Below are positions 39,012 to 46,448 of a stretch of 64,000 nt of DNA, piece after piece; position 1 is the stretch's first letter; each line of letters begins with the position of its first letter. The notes below the pieces were generated by a model that worked only from the letters and a program-made list of their open reading frames with translations, searched no databases and was not told the origin of the DNA. The position numbers and the translations under genes were made by a program. The DNA is taken from positions 1-64,000 of the forward strand of contig JAFADG010000050.1 in NCBI GenBank assembly GCA_023425025.1, written 5' to 3'. Source of the DNA: Bacillota bacterium (GTDB lineage: Bacteria; Bacillota; Clostridia; Christensenellales; Aristaeellaceae).

Positions 39012-39352
39012 GCCTTTCCGATGTGATCAACGATGATGTGGACCGGGTGTTTTTCTCCTTGGGGGATGGCGCCACCGAGCATAAATGGGGAGATAAAACC
39101 ATCATTGTGCTGACGGACCGGATGGAGGAACTGAAGCGGAACGCATCGGGCGTTTTGGACATCAGTTGGGAAAATGGGGAAGAAACGATACTCATTCATG
39201 TGCCTGTACGGTGCTTTGACGAAATTGAAAAAAAGCCGGAGTTGCAAACATCGATCAGGTTTGACGGTGTGACGGCCACGGTGAAGAGCGTCGGCGTCAA
39301 TGACGGGGTGTACGACATTCTGCTGACACGGCAGAATGCACGGAAGGGGTAA
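39008..39352 (+). CDS. Head-tail joining-region protein, function unassigned
   Basis: The 114-residue strand-rich protein (HKWGDKTIIVLTDRMEELKR, ETILIHVPVRCFDEIEKKPE, VKSVGVNDGVYDILLTRQN) lies where a lambda FII-like tail attachment protein is usual, and its size fits. The sequence does not prove the family. Its start overlaps the previous gene (ATGA). Confidence 0.6.
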   Translation: MSLSDVINDDVDRVFFSLGDGATEHKWGDKTIIVLTDRMEELKRNASGVLDISWENGEETILIHVPVRCFDEIEKKPELQTSIRFDGVTATVKSVGVNDGVYDILLTRQNARKG

Positions 39353-39361
39353 CCGGGAAAG

Positions 39362-39417
39362 TATGCACCTTCTGGTGCACCAAAGGGCTTTCCGGTCGCC
39401 CTTTGGAAACCTTCGGG
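39362..39417 (+). repeat. Palindromic element, family C, copy 3
   Basis: TATGCACCTTCTGGTGCACC, then AAAGGGCTTTCCGGTCGCCC and TTTGGAAACCTTCGGG, ten bases behind a stop codon. The first hairpin again changes sequence but keeps pairing (TGCACC/GGTGCA). Confidence 0.88.
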
Positions 39418-39442
39418 CGGCAGAAGGAAAGAGGAGGCTTAT

Positions 39443-40066
39443 ATGGGTATGACAGTGGGGCAACGGCTGAAGGGGCTGAAAAAATGGCTGACGGAAAATG
39501 CCTGCCAGGAAAAGATGAAAGCGCAGGGAGCAAAGGATCTGGAGGTTAATTACCGGAAGCCGTTTGTGCAACTGATGCTGTTTTCCGATGAGGCGGGATT
39601 GCCACCGGAAAACAGCGGCGCGCCGGGAATCCTGGTGATGATGAAGGAAAGCGGCATGCAGGACCCGGAGAAGCGCTTTGACCAATACCGGCAGCTGAAA
39701 CGGGACAGGTCCCTGGCCGGGGCGATGCCGCTGCAAATGATCTTCGTTACGTGGGACCCCGGCCACCGGACGGAAGAGAGCCAGGAAAACCAAACGAACG
39801 AGGACATAGCGGAAAACAGCGAAGAAGCGTTTATCACGGTGCTGGAGTGGGCTGAGGCGACCATGAACGCTTTGATCGAGGCGGGAACGGTGCCGGAAAC
39901 GGACCTGACAATCACCGCGGAAAACATTCGCTTCGGGCCGCTGATGCAATACGGCATGATGGTAGACCGCCGGTCGCTGTACTATGCGGTGATTGACGCA
40001 ACCTTCGGGCATGCGGTCCAAAAGGGACCAAGCATCAAAACGGAAAATACCGTATCGCTTGACTAA
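39443..40066 (+). CDS. Phage head-tail connector/tail terminator-region protein
   Basis: The 207-residue protein (MTVGQRLKGLKKWLTENAC, PGILVMMKESGMQDPEKRFD, EAFITVLEWAEATMNALIEA) directly precedes the sheath gene, where myoviruses code the tail completion or neck protein. GAAAGAGGAGGCTTAT precedes the ATG. I do not recognise the family, so the role is from position only. Confidence 0.6.
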   Translation: MGMTVGQRLKGLKKWLTENACQEKMKAQGAKDLEVNYRKPFVQLMLFSDEAGLPPENSGAPGILVMMKESGMQDPEKRFDQYRQLKRDRSLAGAMPLQMIFVTWDPGHRTEESQENQTNEDIAENSEEAFITVLEWAEATMNALIEAGTVPETDLTITAENIRFGPLMQYGMMVDRRSLYYAVIDATFGHAVQKGPSIKTENTVSLD

Positions 40067-40082
40067 AGAGAGGGGAATACCA

Positions 40083-41546
40083 ATGGCAGTAATACACGGT
40101 GTATACGGCACCTATGAAGGCCAGGCCCAGGAGGAGACCGGGCAGTACGGGAAAATTACGGTGTATGTGGGCACGGCGCCTGTGCACAATGTGCTGGGCG
40201 GAGCGGCCAACGTACACACGCCCGTTCTGGTGAACGGTATGGGCAAGGCCAAGGCGCTGTTCGGATACAGTGACGATTGGGCGAAATACACGCTTTGCGA
40301 AGCGGTGAATGCCCATTTCAAGACCATGAAAACAGGGCCTATCATCCTGATCAATGTGCTTGACCCGGAGACGCACAAGGAGGGCGAGGGGAGCACCGGC
40401 ACTGCGACGCCGGAGGGCGGGAAGATCGTGCTCAGCAACATGCAGGACGCTGTGCTGGACAGCATCGCCATCACCGGCAAGACCGCAGACCTGTACACGG
40501 TAAGCTATGATGACGCGGCCGGGAAGGTCACCATTACCGAAAAGGCGGCGGGGGGCTTGGGCAGCGCGGAGCTGACCATCACCTGGGATGTGATCGATGC
40601 TGAAGCGGTGGATGAGGAGGACCTGATCGGTGAGTATGACGGGGAGGCTGTTTCCACCGGCATGCAGGCTGTTCGGAATGTTTACCAGCTGACGGGGCAG
40701 GTACCGGGAACGCTGCTCTGCCCGGGGTATGGCCATATCAAGGCTGTACGTGACGCCATGGCGCTGGTCACGAAAAAGATCAACGGCCATTTTGACAACT
40801 TCTTCTCCACGGACATTCCCCTGAGCAGCGGGGAAACGCCCATGACGCTGACTGGCGCCGCGGCGTGGAAGGAAACGAACGGGTACAGCGCGGAGAATGA
40901 GAAGGTGCACTTCCCCAAGTGGAAAACCACGGATGGGAAGATTTATCACCTGAGCGTGCTGTATGCCGCGCAAAAGCAGCTGCTGAGCGCGGCGGCGGGG
41001 GGCGTGCCCTTTGAAACCGCCAGCAATACGGCGTTGCCTGCCGGGTCGCCCTATTATGGGGAGGGCCGGGCCAACTATTTGCCGGATGAAGAAAGCCTGA
41101 ACAATCACCTGTTGGCCCACGGGATCACCACGGCCGCGTTCGTGGGCGGGGAATGGAAACATTGGGGCGCCCATACCTCCGCGTACAACGCGGAGGTGGA
41201 TGAGCCGGGCATGAGCATTTCGGAAACCAACCTGGAAATGGTACAGTACATTTTGAACCGCTTCCAAGTGATGTACGTGCCCGAGGTGGACAAGCCCACC
41301 ACCAGGAACAGGCTGCAAAGCATCGCCGCGGCGGAAAACGCCTACCTGGACGGGCTGATTTCCACCGGGAAGCTGATGTACGGAAAGTGCCGGGCGGTGT
41401 TCAGCAGGGAAAATTCGGACGCCATGAAAAAGGGCGACTTTGAATTTGCGTATGAGGTCACCACCACCATTTTGAGCAAGAGTCTGACGGCCAGGCTTGT
41501 GTACACGCCGGCCGGGCTGGACAGCATTTTTGAGGAGGCAGCCTGA
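40083..41546 (+). CDS. Tail sheath protein
   Basis: The 487-residue protein (MAVIHGVYGTYEGQAQEETG, ITVYVGTAPVHNVLGGAANV, ALFGYSDDWAKYTLCEAVNA) matches contractile tail sheath proteins, with a C-terminal core rich in FEFAYEVTTTILSKSLTARL-type strands. It shows that the tail is contractile. I start behind AGAGAGGGGAATACCA. The upstream 30 codons are the end of the previous gene in another frame. The stop overlaps the tube start. Confidence 0.93.
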   Translation: MAVIHGVYGTYEGQAQEETGQYGKITVYVGTAPVHNVLGGAANVHTPVLVNGMGKAKALFGYSDDWAKYTLCEAVNAHFKTMKTGPIILINVLDPETHKEGEGSTGTATPEGGKIVLSNMQDAVLDSIAITGKTADLYTVSYDDAAGKVTITEKAAGGLGSAELTITWDVIDAEAVDEEDLIGEYDGEAVSTGMQAVRNVYQLTGQVPGTLLCPGYGHIKAVRDAMALVTKKINGHFDNFFSTDIPLSSGETPMTLTGAAAWKETNGYSAENEKVHFPKWKTTDGKIYHLSVLYAAQKQLLSAAAGGVPFETASNTALPAGSPYYGEGRANYLPDEESLNNHLLAHGITTAAFVGGEWKHWGAHTSAYNAEVDEPGMSISETNLEMVQYILNRFQVMYVPEVDKPTTRNRLQSIAAAENAYLDGLISTGKLMYGKCRAVFSRENSDAMKKGDFEFAYEVTTTILSKSLTARLVYTPAGLDSIFEEAA

Positions 41547-42061
41547 TGCAACAGCAAATTTGGAATATCACCGAGGATCAGCGGTTCCTGGACAACAATG
41601 AAGTGATTGAGGATGTTCAGACCGCGGAGCTGCCCACCATCGAGCATCCCAGCACGGAGCTGGGCGGCGCCGGCATGGCCGGTAAAATCGATATGCCGGA
41701 TCAAAGCCAGGTGAACGCCATGAGCGTGACCCTGAACCACAACAACGGACGGAATGGACACCTGCTGCGCCGGCCGGGGATGCATCATCTGGAGTTCAGG
41801 GCGTCAATGCAGGTGATGGACATTGAGAAATCTTCCGTTGAGCAGAAGATGGACAAATTCAGGATTGACTGCATGCATAAGAGTGGAAGCGTCGGGACAT
41901 CGGAGAAGAGCAATCCCAGGAGCAGCACGGAAACCTACAGTATTGTGCGGTATGAGCATGAGCGGGATGGCGTGCTGATTGACCAGATCGATATCCCCAA
42001 GGGGAAAATGATCATTGGCGGTGTGGACGTTTCCAGCAACAGACAGAGTTTGCTTGATTAA
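41546..42061 (+). CDS. Tail tube protein (P2 FII-like)
   Basis: The 171-residue protein (MQQQIWNITEDQRFLDNNEV, ELPTIEHPSTELGGAGMAGK, HLEFRASMQVMDIEKSSVEQ) has the size and pattern of the P2 FII major tail tube protein and follows the sheath with a one-base overlap. It forms the inner tube of the tail. Confidence 0.9.
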   Translation: MQQQIWNITEDQRFLDNNEVIEDVQTAELPTIEHPSTELGGAGMAGKIDMPDQSQVNAMSVTLNHNNGRNGHLLRRPGMHHLEFRASMQVMDIEKSSVEQKMDKFRIDCMHKSGSVGTSEKSNPRSSTETYSIVRYEHERDGVLIDQIDIPKGKMIIGGVDVSSNRQSLLD

Positions 42062-42079
42062 TTTTCAAAAGTTGAATAC

Positions 42080-42116
42080 TTTTGAAGCAAAATGAAAAAG
42101 CAAACTGTGGTATAGT
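42080..42116 (+). promoter_or_regulatory. Putative late promoter 2 with activator box
   Basis: TTTTGAAGCAAAA and CTGTGGTATAGTATAGGC (-10 TATAGT) are placed exactly as at 30158-30195 (27 bases from GAAGC to -10). An inverted repeat, CAAAAGT...ACTTTTG, lies just upstream. Confidence 0.65.
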
Positions 42117-42130
42117 ATAGGCAGAGAAAA

Positions 42131-42159
42131 AGGGCAGGCGTTGAGCCTGTCCTTTTTTT
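42131..42159 (+). terminator. Intrinsic terminator or attenuator in the tail module
   Basis: A 9-base stem (AGGGCAGGC with GCCTGTCCT, one mismatch) and loop GTTGA are followed by seven T. It lies just behind the putative promoter, so it may work as an attenuator that needs antitermination. Confidence 0.65.
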
Positions 42160-42190
42160 AGTGCGCGCAAAACGGGAGTGAAGGGCACGA

Positions 42191-42237
42191 CCTCATCAGT
42201 CACCTTCGGTGACAGCTTCCCATGGGAGGAGAAGCCC
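42191..42237 (+). repeat. Palindromic element, family B, copy 7
   Basis: CCTCATCAGTCACC-TTC-GGTGACAGC, then TTCCCATGGGAGGAGAAGCCC, in the leader of the tail chaperone gene. It combines a family B frame with a family A type first hairpin. Confidence 0.85.
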
Positions 42238-42273
42238 TTGGGAACGGTGCGAAAGAAAGAGAGGAGTACAGGT

Positions 42274-43074
42274 ATGGCAAACAGGTTGGAGGACCAGGAA
42301 ACTGTCCGGGAGCAGAGCGAAGGCGAAAAGGTCAAGGAGATCAAAAACGAGTTGGTACAGGCGCTGCTGGAGGCCAAGGATACCATTATGGAGGGTATAT
42401 TGGATCTTGCGCATCCCATGAAGAGCAGGGGGGAAGAGGTTGGCGCCATTGAATTTGATTTTGAAAAATTGACCGCCAGGGATGTTTTGCGTGTACTGGA
42501 CAAAAACATGGGCGTAGATGCCCTGCGGTACACGGAGCAGCAGCAAATGGGCATCATGGCGCTGGCCTGCCGGGGGATTGCGGAAAACGGCGGACTGGAC
42601 GATATGGATGTGATGGAGCAGCTGCAAGGGGAGGATTTGGTTGCGGCCGCTTACATCGGTGGCCGGTACCTGACGTATGTGCACGCCAGGATGAACCGGA
42701 TCATCCGGGAGGCGGAAAAGGGCTCCAGCCTGCTGGAGGGTACCCTGAAGCTGGAGAAGCCCATTGTTCGCCTGGATGAGGCAGGGAACAAGACAGAGAC
42801 CATCCGGGAGCTGAAATACAACTTCCGGCGTATGCGGGGCACGAAGTATGTAGAATGCCTGGGCGCCAGCAGCCGGACAAAGGCCGGAATCAGCAACGGT
42901 GCTGGCCTGGCGCTTTTCGCGGAGGCGGCCCGGAGCTGCCAGCCCATTGAAAAAGAAGAGTTGGAGCAGCTGCACGCAGCTGACGCAATCATTGCGGCGA
43001 CGGTCGGAATCGGTTTTTTTCTTCAGTCCAGAGGCGAGGTATCGGGTCGTATTCGAAGGAGGCAGCGTACCTGA
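42274..43074 (+). CDS. Tail assembly chaperone, short form
   Basis: GAGGAGTACAGGT precedes the ATG. The 266-residue protein (MANRLEDQETVREQSEGEKV, EIKNELVQALLEAKDTIMEG, VGAIEFDFEKLTARDVLRVL) is acidic and helical and sits between tail tube and tail genes, where the chaperone that loads the tape measure is coded. Near its end, codons GGT TTT TTT form a slippery run at 43014-43020 that allows a second, longer product. Confidence 0.8.
   Translation: MANRLEDQETVREQSEGEKVKEIKNELVQALLEAKDTIMEGILDLAHPMKSRGEEVGAIEFDFEKLTARDVLRVLDKNMGVDALRYTEQQQMGIMALACRGIAENGGLDDMDVMEQLQGEDLVAAAYIGGRYLTYVHARMNRIIREAEKGSSLLEGTLKLEKPIVRLDEAGNKTETIRELKYNFRRMRGTKYVECLGASSRTKAGISNGAGLALFAEAARSCQPIEKEELEQLHAADAIIAATVGIGFFLQSRGEVSGRIRRRQRT
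43014..43020 (+). other. Programmed -1 frameshift site
   Basis: Seven T in the zero frame (T TTT TTT) fit the X XXY YYZ slippery rule. A -1 slip joins the chaperone to an 80-codon open frame. This is the lambda G/GT arrangement in a contractile-tail phage. Confidence 0.75.
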
Positions 43075-43262
43075 GCCTGAAGGGGGGTACGCCTTACCCC
43101 ATGCTGATGGATATGGAGATTGGGCGGTTTATTGTCTACCGAGAGGACACGATGGAATGCCTGCATGAAGAGGCGGAGGCCGCGAAGCGTCGGGAAGCGG
43201 AGCAGGCCAAGCTCATGGGGCAACTGATGCGGCCACAGCGAAGAGCGGGGAGGAAAAGATGA
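43021..43262 (+). CDS. Frameshift extension of the tail chaperone (long form)
   Basis: After a -1 slip the frame continues SSVQRRGIGSYSKEAAYLSL, KGGTPYPMLMDMEIGRFIVY, EDTMECLHEEAEAAKRREAE and ends at TGA 43260-43262, two bases before the next ATG. Together with the zero-frame part it gives about 329 residues. An internal ATG (MLMDMEIGRF) exists but lacks a good ribosome binding site, so frameshifting is the better reading. Confidence 0.7.
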
Positions 43263-43263
43263 T

Positions 43264-44181
43264 ATGCGGGTGATGGTAAACGGTGTGGACATCACCGACA
43301 GGTACAAAATTGACCGTGCGGTGACCCGCGACAGCGACGGCGGGGAACAGGATATTTTTGAGGTTGCCTGTACGGGGAAGGAAGCCTATACGGACATTGT
43401 GCGGGTGAAATCGGATGACGTTTTGACCGCCAGCATGGACGGATACAGCACCGGCGAACTGTACGTGCATACCGCGTTTGGGCGGGACGGGAAATATGCG
43501 CTGTCCGCCAGGGGAACAAGGCGGTCGGCGGATGAAAAGCGATGGGCCTGTTATGAGGATGTGACGCTGATGGAGCTGATGCATCTTGCTGCGGTGGAGC
43601 TTGACATGGGATTCGGGCAGTACGGCATAACGGACCAGAAGTACAAAAGGCTGGTGCGGCGGGATGAATCGTGGCCGATGTTCCTGCGCAGAATCCTGCG
43701 GCTGGAAAGCGCGGTGCTCAAATGCACGAACGGGAAGCTGCTGGCTATATCCATCCCCTGGGCGCAGGGACAAAAGGCGGTCAAGGCGTATGATATCGCG
43801 CCAAATCAGAGCGGATGCAGCTACAATGAAACCTTTGAACAGTACCGGGAATGCGTGCTGGAAGAGGTGGAGGTTACCGGGAAAGCTGTGGACATTGCCG
43901 TTCCCGGGTCCAGAACCTTAAGGCCACAGGGGATTGATACGGACGGGAACAAGGCGCTGGCCAGGCGATGGGCTGCGGGGGAGCTGCTTTGCATGAACCG
44001 GGCGGCAAGGAATGTGGAAATGGAACTGCCGTTTGACCCGGAGCTTGCGGCCATGAGCCGGGTGGATTTGACGGGCCTGAATGTGACCCAAGGGAAGTGG
44101 TTGGCGGGGATGGTCAAGCATGAGCCGCTGCAAAAAAGGACGAAGATGATTTTGCGGCCATGTATTGAGACGATCACGTAG
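43264..44181 (+). CDS. Baseplate hub protein (P2 gpD-like)
   Basis: The 305-residue protein starts MRVMVNGVDITDRYKIDRAV. RRDESWPMFLRRILRLESAV and KLLAISIPWAQG are characteristic of the gpD/hub family, which forms the central ring holding the tail spike. It is coded before the tape measure, not after it as in P2 or the Bacillus PBSX order. The next gene starts with a spike-like domain, so hub and spike moved together. Confidence 0.8.
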   Translation: MRVMVNGVDITDRYKIDRAVTRDSDGGEQDIFEVACTGKEAYTDIVRVKSDDVLTASMDGYSTGELYVHTAFGRDGKYALSARGTRRSADEKRWACYEDVTLMELMHLAAVELDMGFGQYGITDQKYKRLVRRDESWPMFLRRILRLESAVLKCTNGKLLAISIPWAQGQKAVKAYDIAPNQSGCSYNETFEQYRECVLEEVEVTGKAVDIAVPGSRTLRPQGIDTDGNKALARRWAAGELLCMNRAARNVEMELPFDPELAAMSRVDLTGLNVTQGKWLAGMVKHEPLQKRTKMILRPCIETIT

Positions 44182-44195
44182 GACAGGGCAGGGGG

Positions 44196-44250
44196 ATTGC
44201 AGCTGCGGATGCCCCAAAGGGCTTTCCGGTCGGCTTTGGAAGCCTTCGGG
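44196..44250 (+). repeat. Palindromic element, family C, copy 4
   Basis: ATTGCAGCTGCGGATGCCCC, then AAAGGGCTTTCCGGTCGG and CTTTGGAAGCCTTCGGG. The CGCCC of other copies is changed to CGG, weakening the stem. Confidence 0.85.
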
Positions 44251-44272
44251 TATTGAGACGATACAGTGAACA

Positions 44273-44318
44273 CCTCATCAGCCGCCAGAGGCGGCAGCTT
44301 CCCCTCAAAGGGAAGCCT
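44273..44318 (+). repeat. Palindromic element, family B, copy 8
   Basis: CCTCATCAGCCGCC-AGA-GGCGGCAGC, then TTCCCCTCAAAGGGAAGCCT, just before the spike-fibre gene. Confidence 0.88.
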
Positions 44319-44338
44319 TTCTTTTGGAGGGGATTTGT

Positions 44339-45757
44339 ATGGAATTTTTCGGGACGGCGGTGGAGCGGGGGACCATTATCAAGGTCACGGAAGCGGGTGC
44401 GCGGGTGGCGAGCCATGACCGGCCGGGGTATGTGACGATGCCGCTCATGCCCATGTTCCGAAAGACTATGGAGGTTGGGTGGCCTGTTTTCTTTTTGGAG
44501 TATGAGAATGGGAACGGGTTGGTTATCAGCCATCAGGACCCGGAGGTCACGCGGGATGAGGCGGGGGAAGGGATACCGGGGCCGGCAGGGAAGAGCGCAT
44601 ATGAAGTGTGGCTGGAGGCCGGTAACAGCGGGACGGTGGAGGATTATCTGGAAAGCCTGCGGGGCCCGGAAGGACCGGCCGGATCGGCAGCAACAGTGAC
44701 AAAGTCCGCCGTGGAGGCCGTGCTCACCGGGGATATCGGCACACATCATCATAACACGCAGGGCGATACGCGCTATCTGAAAAATTCCGGCGACACGATT
44801 GCCAATGATTTAACTACTACAACTGCCGGTAAGGTGTTAGATGCTCGGCAGGGTAAGGTACTCAATGAAAAAATACTTAACCTCGCCAACGATAATCTGC
44901 TTAGTAATCCAGAATTCTTGATCAATCAACGTGGGGTATCTTCAATAAGTTTAACTACGGCTTATTGGAAATATTTCGTTGATAGGTGGCGGTTGAGTGG
45001 CGGAAATGCGTCGTATACACAACTTGTACCAAATTATGACTACTTATTTGCACAAACAGGAATAAACGATATTGTATTGCTGCAAGTGATTGTAGATATA
45101 GGGGCAACAGTACATGTTCAGCAAATAATAGAGGATATTTATTGGGGCAACTATATGGATTCAAATATGGTAGCTTCGTGTTGGATAAATTCCGCGCAAG
45201 CTTCTTCAATATATTTTCAAGACGTTCTGTATAACTTACCTCAATACGGATGGAACTTTATTTCTCAGAAAAAACAAGAAACAGATTCCGCATTCAGATT
45301 ATGGCTCACTACCCCTGGAACTTATAATATTGCTCTACCAAAGGTTGAGTATGGAACCATCCCTACTAGATTTACTAGAAGAAATCCTGCGTTGGAATTG
45401 GCAGCATGCCAGCGGTATTACGAAAACAGCTGGTATCCTTTGGCAACAAGTGCTGAAAACGAATATCTGGCACAAATCTGGTCATCAAATCAGGCCGATA
45501 TACGTGTCGAATTCAAGACGCAAAAAAGAGCTGTGCCCGTCGTAACAATCACGCCGGAGGGAGCAGCTACAAACGTGCGTTACTACGCTACAAACGGCGC
45601 CTATTACACAGCGTCAGATGTAACAACCATAGGGCGCGGGACATGCAAGGGCGCTATTGTCAGGATCACCAAGGCCGCAGACGATCTAACAACATGGACA
45701 CCGGGACAATGTATTCAAGCACGTTTCCATTGGGCGGCCGAAGCAGAAATATTTTAA
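44339..45757 (+). CDS. Chimeric spike-fibre protein with AT-rich receptor-binding part
   Basis: GGAGGGGATTTGT precedes the ATG. Residues 1-75 (MEFFGTAVERGTIIKVTEAG, FFLEYENGNGLVISHQDPE) form an OB-like spike base. A short collagen-like link follows (EGIPGPAGKSAYEVWLEAGN, LRGPEGPAGS), then a helical neck (ATTAGKVLDARQGKVLNEKI). The last 290 residues are strand-rich. Their DNA (from about 44800) is far more AT-rich than the surroundings, which suggests a horizontally exchanged host-recognition domain. Confidence 0.78.
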   Translation: MEFFGTAVERGTIIKVTEAGARVASHDRPGYVTMPLMPMFRKTMEVGWPVFFLEYENGNGLVISHQDPEVTRDEAGEGIPGPAGKSAYEVWLEAGNSGTVEDYLESLRGPEGPAGSAATVTKSAVEAVLTGDIGTHHHNTQGDTRYLKNSGDTIANDLTTTTAGKVLDARQGKVLNEKILNLANDNLLSNPEFLINQRGVSSISLTTAYWKYFVDRWRLSGGNASYTQLVPNYDYLFAQTGINDIVLLQVIVDIGATVHVQQIIEDIYWGNYMDSNMVASCWINSAQASSIYFQDVLYNLPQYGWNFISQKKQETDSAFRLWLTTPGTYNIALPKVEYGTIPTRFTRRNPALELAACQRYYENSWYPLATSAENEYLAQIWSSNQADIRVEFKTQKRAVPVVTITPEGAATNVRYYATNGAYYTASDVTTIGRGTCKGAIVRITKAADDLTTWTPGQCIQARFHWAAEAEIF

Positions 45758-45775
45758 AGCCAGGGCGGTGAGTGC

Positions 45776-46153
45776 ATGGAATTCAATCCAACCCCTATAG
45801 AGGTTTTTTTCAAAGTCCGGGCTGACGGTTGCATTTTGGATGTAAACAGTAGTATCTTCCTCCGGGATACCACGGAATGGGTCAAGGCTGACGAAGGGTA
45901 CGGCGACAGATATGCCCTTGCACAAGGCAACTACCTGCCAGGTCCAACACGCTCCGATGAAGGTATCCCACGCTATCGGTGGGACGGTGAAGCGGTCATG
46001 GAACGTACACTGGAGGAAATTGCGTCAGACTTGGCCGCTATCACGCCCCCGCCGCTGACCGAGGAAGAAAAGTTGAAAATCCGCCTGCAAGCAGCCGAGC
46101 AAGCCATACTCGGCCTGATGATGAAAAATATAACAGGAGGACTTCCGCTATGA
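45776..46153 (+). CDS. Tail fibre-associated protein (XkdW-like)
   Basis: The 125-residue acidic protein (MEFNPTPIEVFFKVRADGCI, LAQGNYLPGPTRSDEGIPRY) ends in a helix (TEEEKLKIRLQAAEQAILGL). Proteins of this type follow fibre genes in Gram-positive prophages and may help fibre assembly. Its stop overlaps the next start. Confidence 0.6.
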   Translation: MEFNPTPIEVFFKVRADGCILDVNSSIFLRDTTEWVKADEGYGDRYALAQGNYLPGPTRSDEGIPRYRWDGEAVMERTLEEIASDLAAITPPPLTEEEKLKIRLQAAEQAILGLMMKNITGGLPL

Positions 46154-46314
46154 GCATGTTCTACAATTTCATTCTTTCCATGTGGATTCAATACCAACTG
46201 ACCGCTGCGCAAGTGCGCTCGTTTGTGCCCGGCTACATCACCCAAACAGAATGCGATGCGATTCTGGCTACGCCCCAGGGCGGCCTGAACATCGTCAATC
46301 CGGCTACGGTTTAG
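46150..46314 (+). CDS. XkdX-like small tail protein
   Basis: The 54-residue product (MSMFYNFILSMWIQYQLTAA, RSFVPGYITQTECDAILATP) has the size and pattern of XkdX proteins (one helix, then G-x-I-T-x-x-E). AACAGGAGGACTTCCGCT precedes the ATG. Confidence 0.7.
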   Translation: MSMFYNFILSMWIQYQLTAAQVRSFVPGYITQTECDAILATPQGGLNIVNPATV

Positions 46315-46376
46315 TACCCTTGCACGGCTGCTTGCAGGAATTGCCGTGAGGTAGGTAAGAGGAAACCATTGCAATG

Positions 46377-46408
46377 AAAAGGAAGGCGCGAAGGCTCCTT
46401 CCTTTTTT
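46377..46408 (+). terminator. Intrinsic terminator before the tape measure gene
   Basis: A 10-base stem (AAAAGGAAGG with CCTTCCTTTT) around loop CGCGAAGGCT ends in six T. Confidence 0.65.
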
Positions 46409-46448
46409 AGTGCGTTCGTGGGGATGCGGAAGAAATGGGGGATGACGC

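Noticed and set aside
38774..40111. 445-residue minus-strand ORF opposite connector genes
   Set aside because: Pro/His/Arg-rich shadow of three well supported plus-strand genes.
40035..41318. 427-residue minus-strand ORF opposite the tail sheath
   Set aside because: Shadow of the sheath gene. Composition is not protein-like.
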